A DNA stretch of 9,259 nucleotides from CAYFUT01 sp964346395 (GCA_964346395.1 CAYFUT010000089.1:1-9259), one strand, 5' to 3'; positions 1-7,339 are shown, numbered from the stretch's first letter. Notes: generated by a model not told the origin, from the letters alone. Made by a program: numbers and translations.

Positions 1-1
1 T

Positions 2-1168
2 TTAAAACTGCAAATACTCTCTTAAATCCGAATTTAATATATCCTCCAATTCTCTCCAATTATCACGACTTGTCTCCGCAAATAAAAAAGCAAAAACACC
101 GTGTTGCTCATAGTCTATCTGCCTCAGTTCCAGCGGATTTTCAAAGTAGGAGCTAAATTTATCATAATCAACTCCTTTAATCTCAGTTGCATCTATATCT
201 CCCGGCAGATCAGCCACTACAATGCTGTAAATTTCATCTTCCTTATCTTTAAGAATCTCTTCCCAATCAGGCTTTTGCTGCTGGAAGAAATATTGATAAA
301 CATTAATCCCATAAGCATAATAAGCCATATCCGTAGCACACCAGCCGGCAAAGCGCATCGGATTAACTTCTATGGGCACTATTTTATTCTGTTCATTAAC
401 TCTAAACTCTATATGCAGAGGAAAATTCTTTAGATCAACCTTCTCCCCCATTGTAGATAAAAATTCTAAAAACTGCTTCCGATATTTTTCTATTATCTCT
501 TTGGAAGTTATGTAGACGCGATCACTAACATCTTCGCCGGAAGAAAACAGGTGCTTTAAAATATTTAAAATCACCGGCTCTCCTGCTCCATTATAATAGA
601 GATCAACGGCAAATTCCTCTCCTTCTATATTCTCTTCTATAATAAATTTATCAGCATTAATTACTTCCACCGGATAATTCCCCGCCATACTTTTAACTTC
701 TTCCTCTAACTCTTTTACTACCTGTTCCCACTGGGAGGCACTGTTAACTTTATAGACCCCCAGACTAAAAAATCCAATTGAAGGTTTAATAATAAACGGC
801 TTTTCAATTTTGGCCACATCAAGCTCTGCTAATTGGTCAAAACTAACTTCCTGATAAAAAAAATCAGGATACATATCGGCCAACAAGTCCCGGAACTTAA
901 CTTTATCCTTGAACAGATCAATCTTTTCCGGTAGATTAGTAAAAGATAAGTTATTAGCTATCCAGTTAATAGGATTTTCTGAATTACTATAAATTAGTGT
1001 TTCTTCGGTTGACTGAACTTGGTTTACAAATTCTTTATCGGCTAAAAAATTAATATCACTATTTAATTCAAACTCTTTTACCGCTTGATTTTTTAAAACC
1101 GGTACATCCATTTCTGAAATCGTATCCTCCAAAAATTTCGAAACATAGGGCTTATCTAATATTATCAT
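2..1168 (-). CDS. ATP-grasp domain protein (putative carboxylate-amine/thiol ligase)
   Basis: This complete 388-residue protein has its TAA stop at bases 2-4. It resembles ATP-grasp enzymes, which activate a carboxylate as an acyl-phosphate and join it to an amine or thiol. Visible landmarks are the ATP-binding lysine in FIIKPSIGFFSLGV (K128), the hinge-like FIIEENIEGEEFAVDL (residues 176-190), and the metal-binding end HIEFRV...IVPIEVNPMRFAG (E254, E267, N269). The first ~90 residues would be the N-terminal pre-ATP-grasp domain. Residues ~300-388 form a C-terminal extension I do not recognise. The ATG at 1166-1168 is preceded by GGAAAGG (1178-1184) at good spacing. It lies 50 bases after the Nif3-like gene and could be co-transcribed. 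The substrate cannot be told: no biotin, purine or peptide-synthesis partner is nearby. The fold call is secure; the reaction is open. Confidence 0.85.
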   Translation of the reverse strand: MIILDKPYVSKFLEDTISEMDVPVLKNQAVKEFELNSDINFLADKEFVNQVQSTEETLIYSNSENPINWIANNLSFTNLPEKIDLFKDKVKFRDLLADMYPDFFYQEVSFDQLAELDVAKIEKPFIIKPSIGFFSLGVYKVNSASQWEQVVKELEEEVKSMAGNYPVEVINADKFIIEENIEGEEFAVDLYYNGAGEPVILNILKHLFSSGEDVSDRVYITSKEIIEKYRKQFLEFLSTMGEKVDLKNFPLHIEFRVNEQNKIVPIEVNPMRFAGWCATDMAYYAYGINVYQYFFQQQKPDWEEILKDKEDEIYSIVVADLPGDIDATEIKGVDYDKFSSYFENPLELRQIDYEQHGVFAFLFAETSRDNWRELEDILNSDLREYLQF

Positions 1169-1218
1169 TTTTATTGTCCTTTCCGCTTTTAATAATACTT
1201 TTTATAATAAATATTAAG

Positions 1219-1977
1219 TTAAACTCGTGTTTCCAAATGTTCCTCTTTTAATCTTACAATTTCTACTTCGGTAAATTCATCTTTTATTTTCTCCACTAAA
1301 CTTTTCACCCCAAATATTTCCGTAAAAGTGTGACTCCCAATTATTAAATTAGTCTGGGTAAATTTAGCATACTCAATTGTATATAAAATTTTTTCTCCTG
1401 TTATATAGACATCACAATTTTTCTCTACTGCTAACTTTACATCTGTTGTTAAACCTCCTCCTCCACAGACTAATCCCACTCTTTTTATACTTTCATTATT
1501 GAACTGCCAAGCATCTATAGGTTCTTGTAATAAATTTTCAAGTTTCTGCACAAATTCATCGAAGGTTATTTTTTCTTCAAATTCTGCTATTCGACCACAA
1601 TAAAATCCTTTTTCTTTATTATTTTTTTCAATAATTTTTAAGCCAAGTTCATTTAACAAGGAATTGTTCGTACCAAAATCACAATCATCTAAAGGTAAAT
1701 GATTAAAATAATGTGAAATATTATAATCTCTAAGTTTTTCTCGGCAAGCATCTTTAAGTCCAAACATAAATTCCCAGGCATCATGATGAGTTATAATCAA
1801 ATCAACATTATTCTTTTTAGCCTCTTCAACTGTATCAAGAGTTAAATTAGTACAATAACCAATCTTTTCTATATTTTTATTAGGTACTACAGTAAAACCA
1901 CTTTCCTCATCAAAATGTTCATTATTGCTAGTAGCAAACAAGTTTGTTATGTATCTTTCCAATTCCTCCAAATACAT
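1219..1977 (-). CDS. Nif3-like dinuclear metal centre protein (DUF34 family)
   Basis: This 252-residue protein belongs to the widespread Nif3/YbgI family, sometimes labelled GTP cyclohydrolase 1 type 2. Family members form a toroidal hexamer with a two-metal site, and their biochemical role is still unsettled. The expected ligands are visible: H64-H65 in IITHHDAWEF, D97 in HLPLDDCD, and H216 and E220 in GSHTFTE, where the H-x3-E spacing matches the family. VCGGGG (170-175) is the conserved glycine patch. It is the short form without the inserted CutA-like domain. I place the start at the ATG at 1975-1977 because a perfect GGAGGT (1985-1990) lies 7 bases upstream. A longer TTG-initiated frame to 2025 would overlap the preceding gene and has no such site. 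The gap after the cysteine-rich C_GCAxxG_C_C gene is 28 bases, so the two are probably co-expressed. Confidence 0.9.
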   Translation of the reverse strand: MYLEELERYITNLFATSNNEHFDEESGFTVVPNKNIEKIGYCTNLTLDTVEEAKKNNVDLIITHHDAWEFMFGLKDACREKLRDYNISHYFNHLPLDDCDFGTNNSLLNELGLKIIEKNNKEKGFYCGRIAEFEEKITFDEFVQKLENLLQEPIDAWQFNNESIKRVGLVCGGGGLTTDVKLAVEKNCDVYITGEKILYTIEYAKFTQTNLIIGSHTFTEIFGVKSLVEKIKDEFTEVEIVRLKEEHLETRV

Positions 1978-1984
1978 ATTGCTT

Positions 1985-1990
1985 ACCTCC
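1985..1990 (-). promoter_or_regulatory. Ribosome binding site fixing the Nif3-like start
   Basis: On the minus strand this reads GGAGGT, 7 bases before the ATG at 1975-1977. It excludes the upstream in-frame ATG (1990-1992), which overlaps it, and the TTG at 2023-2025. Confidence 0.8.
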
Positions 1991-2005
1991 ATAATTTTTT
2001 TATTC

Positions 2006-2446
2006 TTACAAATATTTAGCCTCAATTATATCTACTGCATCCAAAATATAATTAAGACATTTTTCTTTAAACAGATCTTTTTCAACTGCTTCTTTCATCT
2101 CTTCTTCATTGCTAAAATCAAGCCCCATTAATTCAAAACAGTTGATAGTGCCATTTTCTTCTTTAAAATCACGGGCAAATTCCTGCACTAAGTCATAAGT
2201 TTTTTCTTTGGCTTCACTATCTTCTGCTTTATATCTTCCCTTTAAACTTCCTATTACCAGGAAAGCTCCAGTTACAGCACCACAGGTGTTTTGCATCCGG
2301 CTCATTCCCGCCCCAAAACCAGTAGCCAATTTTAAAATATCTTTTTCTTTTAATCCTAGCTCGTCCGCAAAAGCGACAAATACGGCCTGTGAACAGTTAA
2401 ATCCCCGTGAGAACTTTTCCTGAACCAGTTGTTTTCTATCCTTCAC
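2006..2446 (-). CDS. C_GCAxxG_C_C family protein (putative redox/metal protein)
   Basis: This small soluble protein (146 residues from the GTG, 148 from the ATG) matches the C_GCAxxG_C_C family (DUF/Pfam 'redox-active protein'). Counting from the ATG, the signature cysteines are C20 in GFNCSQAV, C57 in NTCGAVTGAF, C105 in TINCFEL and C132 in KEKCLNY. A glycine-rich stretch, TGFGAGMSRM, precedes the second. The four cysteines are thought to bind a metal or take part in redox chemistry. The function is not established; members are common in anaerobes. Start choice: GGGGG (2453-2457) directly abuts the ATG at 2450-2452, which is too close. It lies 6 bases before the GTG at 2444-2446, so I favour GTG; the difference is two residues. 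It lies 34 bases after the phosphotransferase frame and 28 bases before the Nif3-like gene. Confidence 0.88.
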   Translation of the reverse strand: MKDRKQLVQEKFSRGFNCSQAVFVAFADELGLKEKDILKLATGFGAGMSRMQNTCGAVTGAFLVIGSLKGRYKAEDSEAKEKTYDLVQEFARDFKEENGTINCFELMGLDFSNEEEMKEAVEKDLFKEKCLNYILDAVDIIEAKYL

Positions 2447-2452
2447 ATGCAT

Positions 2453-2459
2453 CCCCCTT
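2453..2459 (-). promoter_or_regulatory. Ribosome binding site AAGGGGG, favours GTG start
   Basis: The minus strand reads AAGGGGG. It can pair with the 16S tail CCUCC using one G-U wobble. It touches the ATG at 2450-2452 but is 6 bases from the GTG at 2444-2446, the better distance. Confidence 0.5.
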
Positions 2460-2480
2460 TTTTTATAATTTAAGTTCTTT

Positions 2481-3404
2481 TTATTTTAATTTTTTAGTAT
2501 ACTCAACAGCTCGTTCCGCCTTCTTTATCCCCCGACTTAACTCCTCCGAAGTTGACTCGGCCACTTCAGCCAGCCAGCAAGTGCTCAATACTCTAAGCAC
2601 AAAATAACAACCGACAATAATTTCTTTAGGCTGATTGAATTCATCCGCAAACACTTCTGTCATCTCTTTAAAATGAGTAAACTTTTCTTTCTCCTCCACC
2701 AGATCAAGCTGATTGTCGATAAATCTGGCTGCTTCCATACAGGCTGGCCCCACTACTCCCTTAGGATCGATTGCTTTCCACCCTACCTGGTCATCTTTTA
2801 ATATATTCCAGTGGTGCAGATCACCGTGCAACAGCAGCTGAGAATCAGTCTTATCTTTTATTTCCGTAAATAACTCTTCTGCTCTATCAATTAAAGCTAA
2901 CATCTTTCTTCCTACCTTTCCTTCTTTTCGGGCCCGACCAAAAGCCTGATCAAGCCACTCTTTATAAGTAGGAAGACTCTGCTGATCTGATATCGATTCT
3001 GAAAATTTAGCAATCAAATCAGCAGCAACCATTAACTATTGATGGAGATCATCTAAACTAGTTAAATTTTCTCCCGGTCTAATTCGCTCAAGCAGCATAG
3101 CCCCTAGATCCTTATCCAAATCATAACACTGACAAATATAGGAGCTATTAAATAAAGGTATAGCCTCCATCTCAGTATCTAAATGAAAATGTGGAACCCC
3201 AATTTTAAGCACTACTTCTCCATACTGATCGGAACTGGCCAACACTACCAGGTTAAAAGATAAGTCATCAACCAACTTACAATTACTAAGCCGCCATTTT
3301 TTAATACATTGGTTAAGAATTTCAGGTAGTTCAGCTAACCAGTTGGCTCCTTGATCTCCAAATTGGTTTTTTATTTTTTCTTTAAACTGAACTGGAATTT
3401 GCAT
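2481..3404 (-). pseudogene. Aminoglycoside/hydroxyurea-type phosphotransferase (APH_6_hur-like) with one in-frame TAG
   Basis: One continuous frame of 307 codons encodes a kinase-fold small-molecule phosphotransferase, broken only by TAG at codon 123 (3036-3038). The first part (122 residues) holds the N-lobe: VVLKIG with the ATP lysine K67, a nearby EMEAI glutamate (E78 or E80), and LLERIRPGENL at 104-114. After the stop the frame continues LMVAADLIAKF into the C-lobe, with the catalytic loop LLLHGDLHHWNIL (HGD at about 193-195) and the metal motif AIDPKGVVG (D at about 213). These are hallmarks of the streptomycin/hydroxyurea phosphotransferase group. All catalytic residues are intact and no frameshift is present, so the lesion is a single codon. 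The start ATG (3402-3404) has AAGGAG 10 bases upstream. An ATG lies one codon after the TAG (3030-3032) but has no ribosome site. Neither half alone should be active. It could instead be a recoded (readthrough) gene or a sequencing error. Confidence 0.85.
3036..3038 (-). other. In-frame amber (TAG) codon inside phosphotransferase frame
   Basis: The coding strand reads CAT CAA TAG TTA ATG GTT. The frame is unbroken on both sides, and recognisable family sequence resumes at once. Single-base changes would restore Q, K, E, L, S, W or Y. The stop sits between the N-lobe and the C-lobe, at the linker following TSLDDLHQ. Confidence 0.9.
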
Positions 3405-3443
3405 ATTCTATCGACTCCTTACTTTTCCACTTTAAATTATGGC

Positions 3444-4073
3444 TTAAGCATATTCCTCTATCCAGTCCTGCACCTGACTTTTAAAAGACTCTTTTAAAGG
3501 AATGCCCGATTCTGAATTTTGATTAAGTTTAGTTATCTTCCCCGTCTCTAAACGTTCTTTCATCCCCGCAGTATTGGCCCAATAATAAATCCCCCAGTTG
3601 ATTAGATCCCATTCTTTTTGATACTCATTAAATTCATAGTCTACATACACTAATTCCTCATTTTCAATTACAAAATTAGTCGGAAAATAATCAATATTAA
3701 TCCCTTCGTCTTTGACTAGCTTAAACATCTCAAATGCCTGTTCAATATATTTTTCCGGTAAGGAATCATCAGCAATCAACTCGGCAGCAGTTGGCCCATC
3801 AATATACTCCTTAATTAAATACTCAACTTCTAAATTATAATCTACTAATTGAGGTACTTTAATCAAGCCTTTTAACTTTTCATAAGCTGCAAGTTCACTC
3901 TTTAATTTACTTCCTTCAAAATCATAATAAGGACAGGGTTCCTTATGCATTTTCTTTAACACATACTTGTGCTTATCGCCAACCATTAAATAAGAATAAC
4001 CAGACTTTCCCTTCCCTAACTCCTTTTTTACTTCCATTATTTCTCCTTGAACTTTAATCTGGTCTCCAATCAT
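3444..4073 (-). CDS. Small protein-kinase-like protein (Bud32/RIO-like fold)
   Basis: This 209-residue single-domain kinase-fold protein has a glycine loop GKGKSGYSYL (20-29), the ATP lysine in YVLKKM (K40), a candidate helix-C glutamate (E60 or E65), and an ATP-hinge-like LIKEYIDGP (86-94). The catalytic loop NIDYFPTN (126-133) keeps the D and N of the HxDxxxxN pattern but has N for H. DYE (145-147) replaces DFG. This suggests an atypical but possibly active kinase. Similar short proteins are usually annotated as putative serine/threonine kinases in Firmicutes; the target is unknown. I start at the ATG at 4071-4073 because AAGGTGAT (4078-4085) precedes it; an upstream TTG at 4091 has no ribosome site. 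It is followed after 39 bases by the second kinase-fold gene and preceded by a small membrane protein. Confidence 0.8.
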   Translation of the reverse strand: MIGDQIKVQGEIMEVKKELGKGKSGYSYLMVGDKHKYVLKKMHKEPCPYYDFEGSKLKSELAAYEKLKGLIKVPQLVDYNLEVEYLIKEYIDGPTAAELIADDSLPEKYIEQAFEMFKLVKDEGINIDYFPTNFVIENEELVYVDYEFNEYQKEWDLINWGIYYWANTAGMKERLETGKITKLNQNSESGIPLKESFKSQVQDWIEEYA

Positions 4074-4077
4074 CTTT

Positions 4078-4085
4078 ATCACCTT
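4078..4085 (-). promoter_or_regulatory. Ribosome binding site for kinase-like gene
   Basis: The minus strand reads AAGGTGAT, 4 bases before the ATG at 4071-4073. It matches the AGGTGAT part of the ideal AAGGAGGTGAT. It decides against the TTG at 4089-4091, which would lie upstream of it. Confidence 0.65.
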
Positions 4086-4111
4086 TTCCAATTGATCAAA
4101 TATTTATAGTT

Positions 4112-4306
4112 CTACCAATATCCTATAAGAAGACTAATAATCCCTACTATTATCAAAAGCCCAGATATCTTTAACCTTTTCAATTTATCTTCTGTTTCTT
4201 CATTGGTATAGTTGGCCCTAATTCTATTCCCACTTCCCATCACTCCTGATAAGCCAAGTCCCACTACAACTAAAATAAAACCTATAATTTTAAAAAAACC
4301 AGTCAT
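4112..4306 (-). CDS. Small two-helix membrane protein of unknown function
   Basis: This 64-residue protein is not recognised. Residues ~5-24 (FKIIGFILVVVGLGLSGVMG) and ~47-63 (ISGLLIIVGIISLLIGYW) are hydrophobic enough to span the membrane. The charged loop between them (27-46) is rich in E, D, K and R, giving a helical hairpin. Start: the ATG at 4304-4306 follows GGAG (4313-4316) by 6-7 bases; the TTG immediately before it is less well placed. It ends in TAG (4112-4114). A readthrough would add only ten residues before TGA at 4079-4081. It lies 62 bases after the ParB-like gene and just upstream of the kinase-like gene. Existence is supported by the ribosome site, the coherent hydrophobic pattern and the operon position. 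Confidence 0.7.
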   Translation of the reverse strand: MTGFFKIIGFILVVVGLGLSGVMGSGNRIRANYTNEETEDKLKRLKISGLLIIVGIISLLIGYW

Positions 4307-4368
4307 CAAATCACTCCTGTTTATTTTTCTTAATCTTCTTTATTCTAATTATTTTATTTCCTTATATA

Positions 4369-4851
4369 TCATGGGGGGTAATTCCAAAAATTTAAATTCT
4401 GCTTATATTTTTGAGCTTTTTCTTCTGAATGAATAATTTTATTTAAATTATAATTATCCAAACTGTTTTCTAATTTTTCTTCCAACCGCTGACAGCGATC
4501 TATCCATAATTTTTGATAATCTTCTTTATTAATAATATTCCCCTTTAAATCCTTTATGGAATTAATTCCTGCTTCTTTGCACCAATCTACACAGATTAAA
4601 TACTGCAACCAATTGAGTGTTTCTTCCTCCCAGCATACTTTCACCTTGCTTCTGCCTTTTTTAAATAAAGCAAAAGCTCTAGTATGTCCGTCGGTGAAAA
4701 AGACGTTATCTCCAATCTTTTTAACCGGTAACGGGCCAACTTCCGCCAGTTCCACTGCATCTAAATAATTTTCTACTCTATCTAACTTAGTTCTGCTAAT
4801 ATACAGTTGACTCGGCTGTATCTCGTTAATTTCTTTAATAAAGGTTTGCAT
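4369..4851 (-). CDS. ParB/sulfiredoxin-fold-like protein with DGHTR motif
   Basis: This 160-residue cytoplasmic protein begins with a ParB-N-like module. QPSQLYISRTKL (12-23) is followed by GPLPVKKIGDNVFFTDGHTRAF (39-60), where the D-G-H-x-R motif is the nucleotide/phosphate-binding signature of ParB-type nuclease or CTPase domains. A helical region follows with NWLQYLICVDWCKEAGI (80-96) and LWIDRCQRLEEKLENSL (115-131), then a basic tail. There is no HTH, so a chromosome-partition role is unlikely. From memory, similar stand-alone proteins occur in clostridia as hypothetical proteins. The ATG at 4849-4851 has AAGGAG only 3 bases upstream, which is rather close. The stop is TGA (4369-4371). 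The role is unknown; a small-molecule or regulatory function is as likely as DNA binding. Confidence 0.7.
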   Translation of the reverse strand: MQTFIKEINEIQPSQLYISRTKLDRVENYLDAVELAEVGPLPVKKIGDNVFFTDGHTRAFALFKKGRSKVKVCWEEETLNWLQYLICVDWCKEAGINSIKDLKGNIINKEDYQKLWIDRCQRLEEKLENSLDNYNLNKIIHSEEKAQKYKQNLNFWNYPP

Positions 4852-4914
4852 ATTCTCCTTTTATTATTTCAAAATGTTCCTCAGTGGTTCTCTACTTTTA
4901 ACAAACTAATATAT

Positions 4915-6084
4915 TTATTTATCATCTGCTCGCAGTCTTTTTAAAATCCCCATAGTTATTTTGTCGGAAAATTTACTAAAACTTGATGTATTAGATAATA
5001 AGACTATTCCTAAATTTTTATCAGGTACAATTATAATTACAGAATGATAGCCGCCTCCTCCATAAACTCCTCCTAGTGAACCAGTATGGCAAATAATATT
5101 TAATTTTGAATTAAGAACCCAACCAAGACCGAACCGACTATTCTCTAATTTAGGCATAAAACATTGTTTTTTAAACATTTGCTGCACTGTATCTTTATTA
5201 AGTAAGTAACTACCAGCCTCATCTGCTCTAGAATTTAAAATAAATTGCAAATATTTGCTGAGATCTTCTGCAGTTGAAATAATGGAACCCGCTGATTTAT
5301 CTCGGATTGCTTTGTTTTCCTTTGCTCTATCATTTAAGACAGATTCGTAACCCTTAGCTAATAATTTACTATTTTCTTGATTTAATCCAACATAAGAATT
5401 ATCCATTTCCAAAGGAGTGAAAATTTCTTGTTTAATAAACTCCTTATAGCTGATTCCTGAAACATTTTCTATAACTTTTCCTAATAGAGCATAGCCTACA
5501 TTGGAATACTTATATTTTTCTCCTGGACAAAAAAGCAATTTTTTCTTTTTTAAGTAATCTAATACCATCTCGTAAGAAGGAGGATTTTTAACCTCTAATT
5601 GATAATCGAAATTTATATAAATATGTCTTAACAAACCAGCTTGATGAGATAATAAATGACGTACTGTAATAGGCTGTTCAAACTGATTATTAATTTTAAA
5701 TTGCGGAATATACTTGGTAATGGGATCATCTAAATTGATTTTTCCCTTCTCCACTAACATCATAATTGCAGTTGCAGTTACAGGTTTAGTTACGGAACCA
5801 ACTCTATACAAAGTTCTAGCATCTGCCTTGACTTTTCTTTTCACATCGGCATAACCATAACCTTTACTCCAAAACATCCCATTTTCATCAACTAAAGCCA
5901 CACTTAACCCCTGCGTAGGAGGAAGAGTCTTATCCATCTGCGACTTAATAAATAAATTAATTTTCTTCACTTGACTAGAATAATCAATCTCTTCAGCTTT
6001 TACAGTTGGACATATAAAAAATACTATCATTATCAATAAAACTGAAACAATAGATTTTTCTTTCTCTATACCACTAATTTTCAT
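4915..6084 (-). CDS. Exported beta-lactamase-fold serine hydrolase (class C/penicillin-binding-like)
   Basis: This 389-residue protein has a signal peptide: a charged start, a hydrophobic core at 11-25, and a likely cut after VKA (residue 30). The mature part shows the three active-site motifs of the serine beta-lactamase / D-Ala carboxypeptidase superfamily: SVTK (S97, K100), YSN (193-195) and HTG (333-335, in place of KTG). RHLLSHQAGLL (142-152) is another family hallmark. Members hydrolyse D-amino-acid peptides, esters or beta-lactams; the substrate cannot be read from sequence. The C-terminal part (VIIIVPDKNLGIVLLSN) is the last strand of the fold. Start at the ATG 6082-6084, with GGGAGG (6095-6100) about 10 bases upstream. 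It follows the membrane-anchored protease gene by 31 bases and is probably co-transcribed, so both act outside the membrane. It could trim peptidoglycan; true beta-lactamase activity is not implied. Confidence 0.9.
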   Translation of the reverse strand: MKISGIEKEKSIVSVLLIMIVFFICPTVKAEEIDYSSQVKKINLFIKSQMDKTLPPTQGLSVALVDENGMFWSKGYGYADVKRKVKADARTLYRVGSVTKPVTATAIMMLVEKGKINLDDPITKYIPQFKINNQFEQPITVRHLLSHQAGLLRHIYINFDYQLEVKNPPSYEMVLDYLKKKKLLFCPGEKYKYSNVGYALLGKVIENVSGISYKEFIKQEIFTPLEMDNSYVGLNQENSKLLAKGYESVLNDRAKENKAIRDKSAGSIISTAEDLSKYLQFILNSRADEAGSYLLNKDTVQQMFKKQCFMPKLENSRFGLGWVLNSKLNIICHTGSLGGVYGGGGYHSVIIIVPDKNLGIVLLSNTSSFSKFSDKITMGILKRLRADDK

Positions 6085-6115
6085 TTTTATAATACCTCCC
6101 CTTTTAATTCTCCCT

Positions 6116-7339
6116 TTATTCTAAATTATATTCACTGTCGATAAGATCAAGTTCAGCTTGAATCTTTTTATCAGGTTCAGCGGAATAAAAATAATCTCCC
6201 GGGTTTATTCCCCCTGACTCATCTACATCTATCCAGATAAAAAGTTGAGCTTCTTTTGAAATGTTTTCTTTAAAAGAAAATTTACCCTTTTTTACTCTAT
6301 AAGTATCTGATATCCTATGTATTGTATCTCCTTCTTCTTCTCCCAAAAAAACTACTGCATCATCTAACTTAGTACGGGTCAGCAATCTATAAGCATCGGG
6401 AATTCCAGCCCCTACTTTCAACTCATCGCCTATCTTTTGGGTATAACTAGTTAATAAATCCCTTATTTCCTTATTAGTTAAACTTGGATCTTGACCTTTA
6501 AGCAAAGCAGCCAGTCCCGTAACAATTGGAGTTGAAAATGATGTCCCGGAATTTATACTATAATTTCTTATACTGGTTGAATTAATTAAATATCCCGGAG
6601 CCACTAAATCAAGTTGTTCTCCATAACTGCTGTATGAAATTTTTTCATATCTTCCATTAGTAGCTCCCACAGCAATTGTTTCTTTATAATAAGCAGGATA
6701 ATTGGCATCTATTGGTTCAGTTAAATCTTCCTGTCCACTATTCCCAGCACCAGCTACTAAAGTAATCTCCTGTTTAAAGGCATTTTCTATTTCTGCATGA
6801 ACGTAGTAAGCATGTTCACACGTGATTGACATATTTATTACTTTAACAGCTTGTTCCCGCAGATAATTCAATCCGCTACTTAATCCATCTCTTGTATTTA
6901 AAGAATTATTACTCATTTTATAAATGTAAAGTTTAGCATTAGGTGCTACACCCTGGACATGATTTTTAGGATTAAATCTAGCCGCAATAATACCAGCAAC
7001 ACTCGTTCCATGTCCAGCTCGATCATATTCGTTTTCGCACCTTAATTTATAATAACTACCTTTCTCATACTCTAAATATTTATGTTCAGGAACAATTCCT
7101 GTATCTATCACCCCGACTTTTACCGGTTCTAAATTATTCATTATATCTGTATACTCATAAACTGGGTACAAATTGATATTATACAAATGATAAACCGATT
7201 TTTCTCTATACAAACCATCTGATATTCTCGGTTTGAATTCTACTTTCCCACTAATTTCTTTACCTCTTATTTGGAAATAAGCTATCAATACTAAGATAAA
7301 AACTAGCAAACCTACTAACCATAACTTTCTTCTCTTCAT
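6116..7339 (-). CDS. Membrane-anchored subtilisin-like serine protease (S8 family)
   Basis: This 407-residue protein has a basic start (MKRRK) and a hydrophobic stretch at ~6-23, serving as a signal anchor or uncleaved signal; no lipobox cysteine is seen. The subtilase catalytic triad is complete: D79 in VGVIDTGI, H110 in GHGTSVAGII, S267 in SGTSFSTPIVTG. The oxyanion asparagine N200 is in VAGAGNSG. The region before D79 is short, and no usual inhibitor-type propeptide is recognisable. After the catalytic domain, residues ~325-407 form an extra domain containing DVDESGGINPGDYF (371-384), resembling an acidic calcium-binding or dockerin-like loop. The ATG (7337-7339) follows GGAG (7347-7350) by 7 bases. 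The beta-lactamase-fold hydrolase gene begins 31 bases after its stop. The natural substrate is unknown. Confidence 0.92.
   Translation of the reverse strand: MKRRKLWLVGLLVFILVLIAYFQIRGKEISGKVEFKPRISDGLYREKSVYHLYNINLYPVYEYTDIMNNLEPVKVGVIDTGIVPEHKYLEYEKGSYYKLRCENEYDRAGHGTSVAGIIAARFNPKNHVQGVAPNAKLYIYKMSNNSLNTRDGLSSGLNYLREQAVKVINMSITCEHAYYVHAEIENAFKQEITLVAGAGNSGQEDLTEPIDANYPAYYKETIAVGATNGRYEKISYSSYGEQLDLVAPGYLINSTSIRNYSINSGTSFSTPIVTGLAALLKGQDPSLTNKEIRDLLTSYTQKIGDELKVGAGIPDAYRLLTRTKLDDAVVFLGEEEGDTIHRISDTYRVKKGKFSFKENISKEAQLFIWIDVDESGGINPGDYFYSAEPDKKIQAELDLIDSEYNLE

Noticed and set aside
101..433. Plus-strand open frame of about 110 codons
   Set aside because: It lies wholly opposite the ATP-grasp gene, has no recognisable protein features, and the minus-strand frame has full family motifs. 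Other plus-strand frames (for example 1925-2131, 7533-7826, 8187-8402) were rejected likewise.
1978..2025. Longer TTG-initiated N-terminus for the Nif3-like protein
   Set aside because: It would overlap the preceding gene's end, and its ribosome site is absent, whereas GGAGGT serves the internal ATG at 1975-1977.
4112..4306. Small two-helix membrane protein as a toxin of a toxin-antitoxin pair
   Set aside because: The helical-hairpin pattern with a long charged loop is not typical of single-span type I toxins, and there is no antisense RNA or antitoxin signal in the short flanks.
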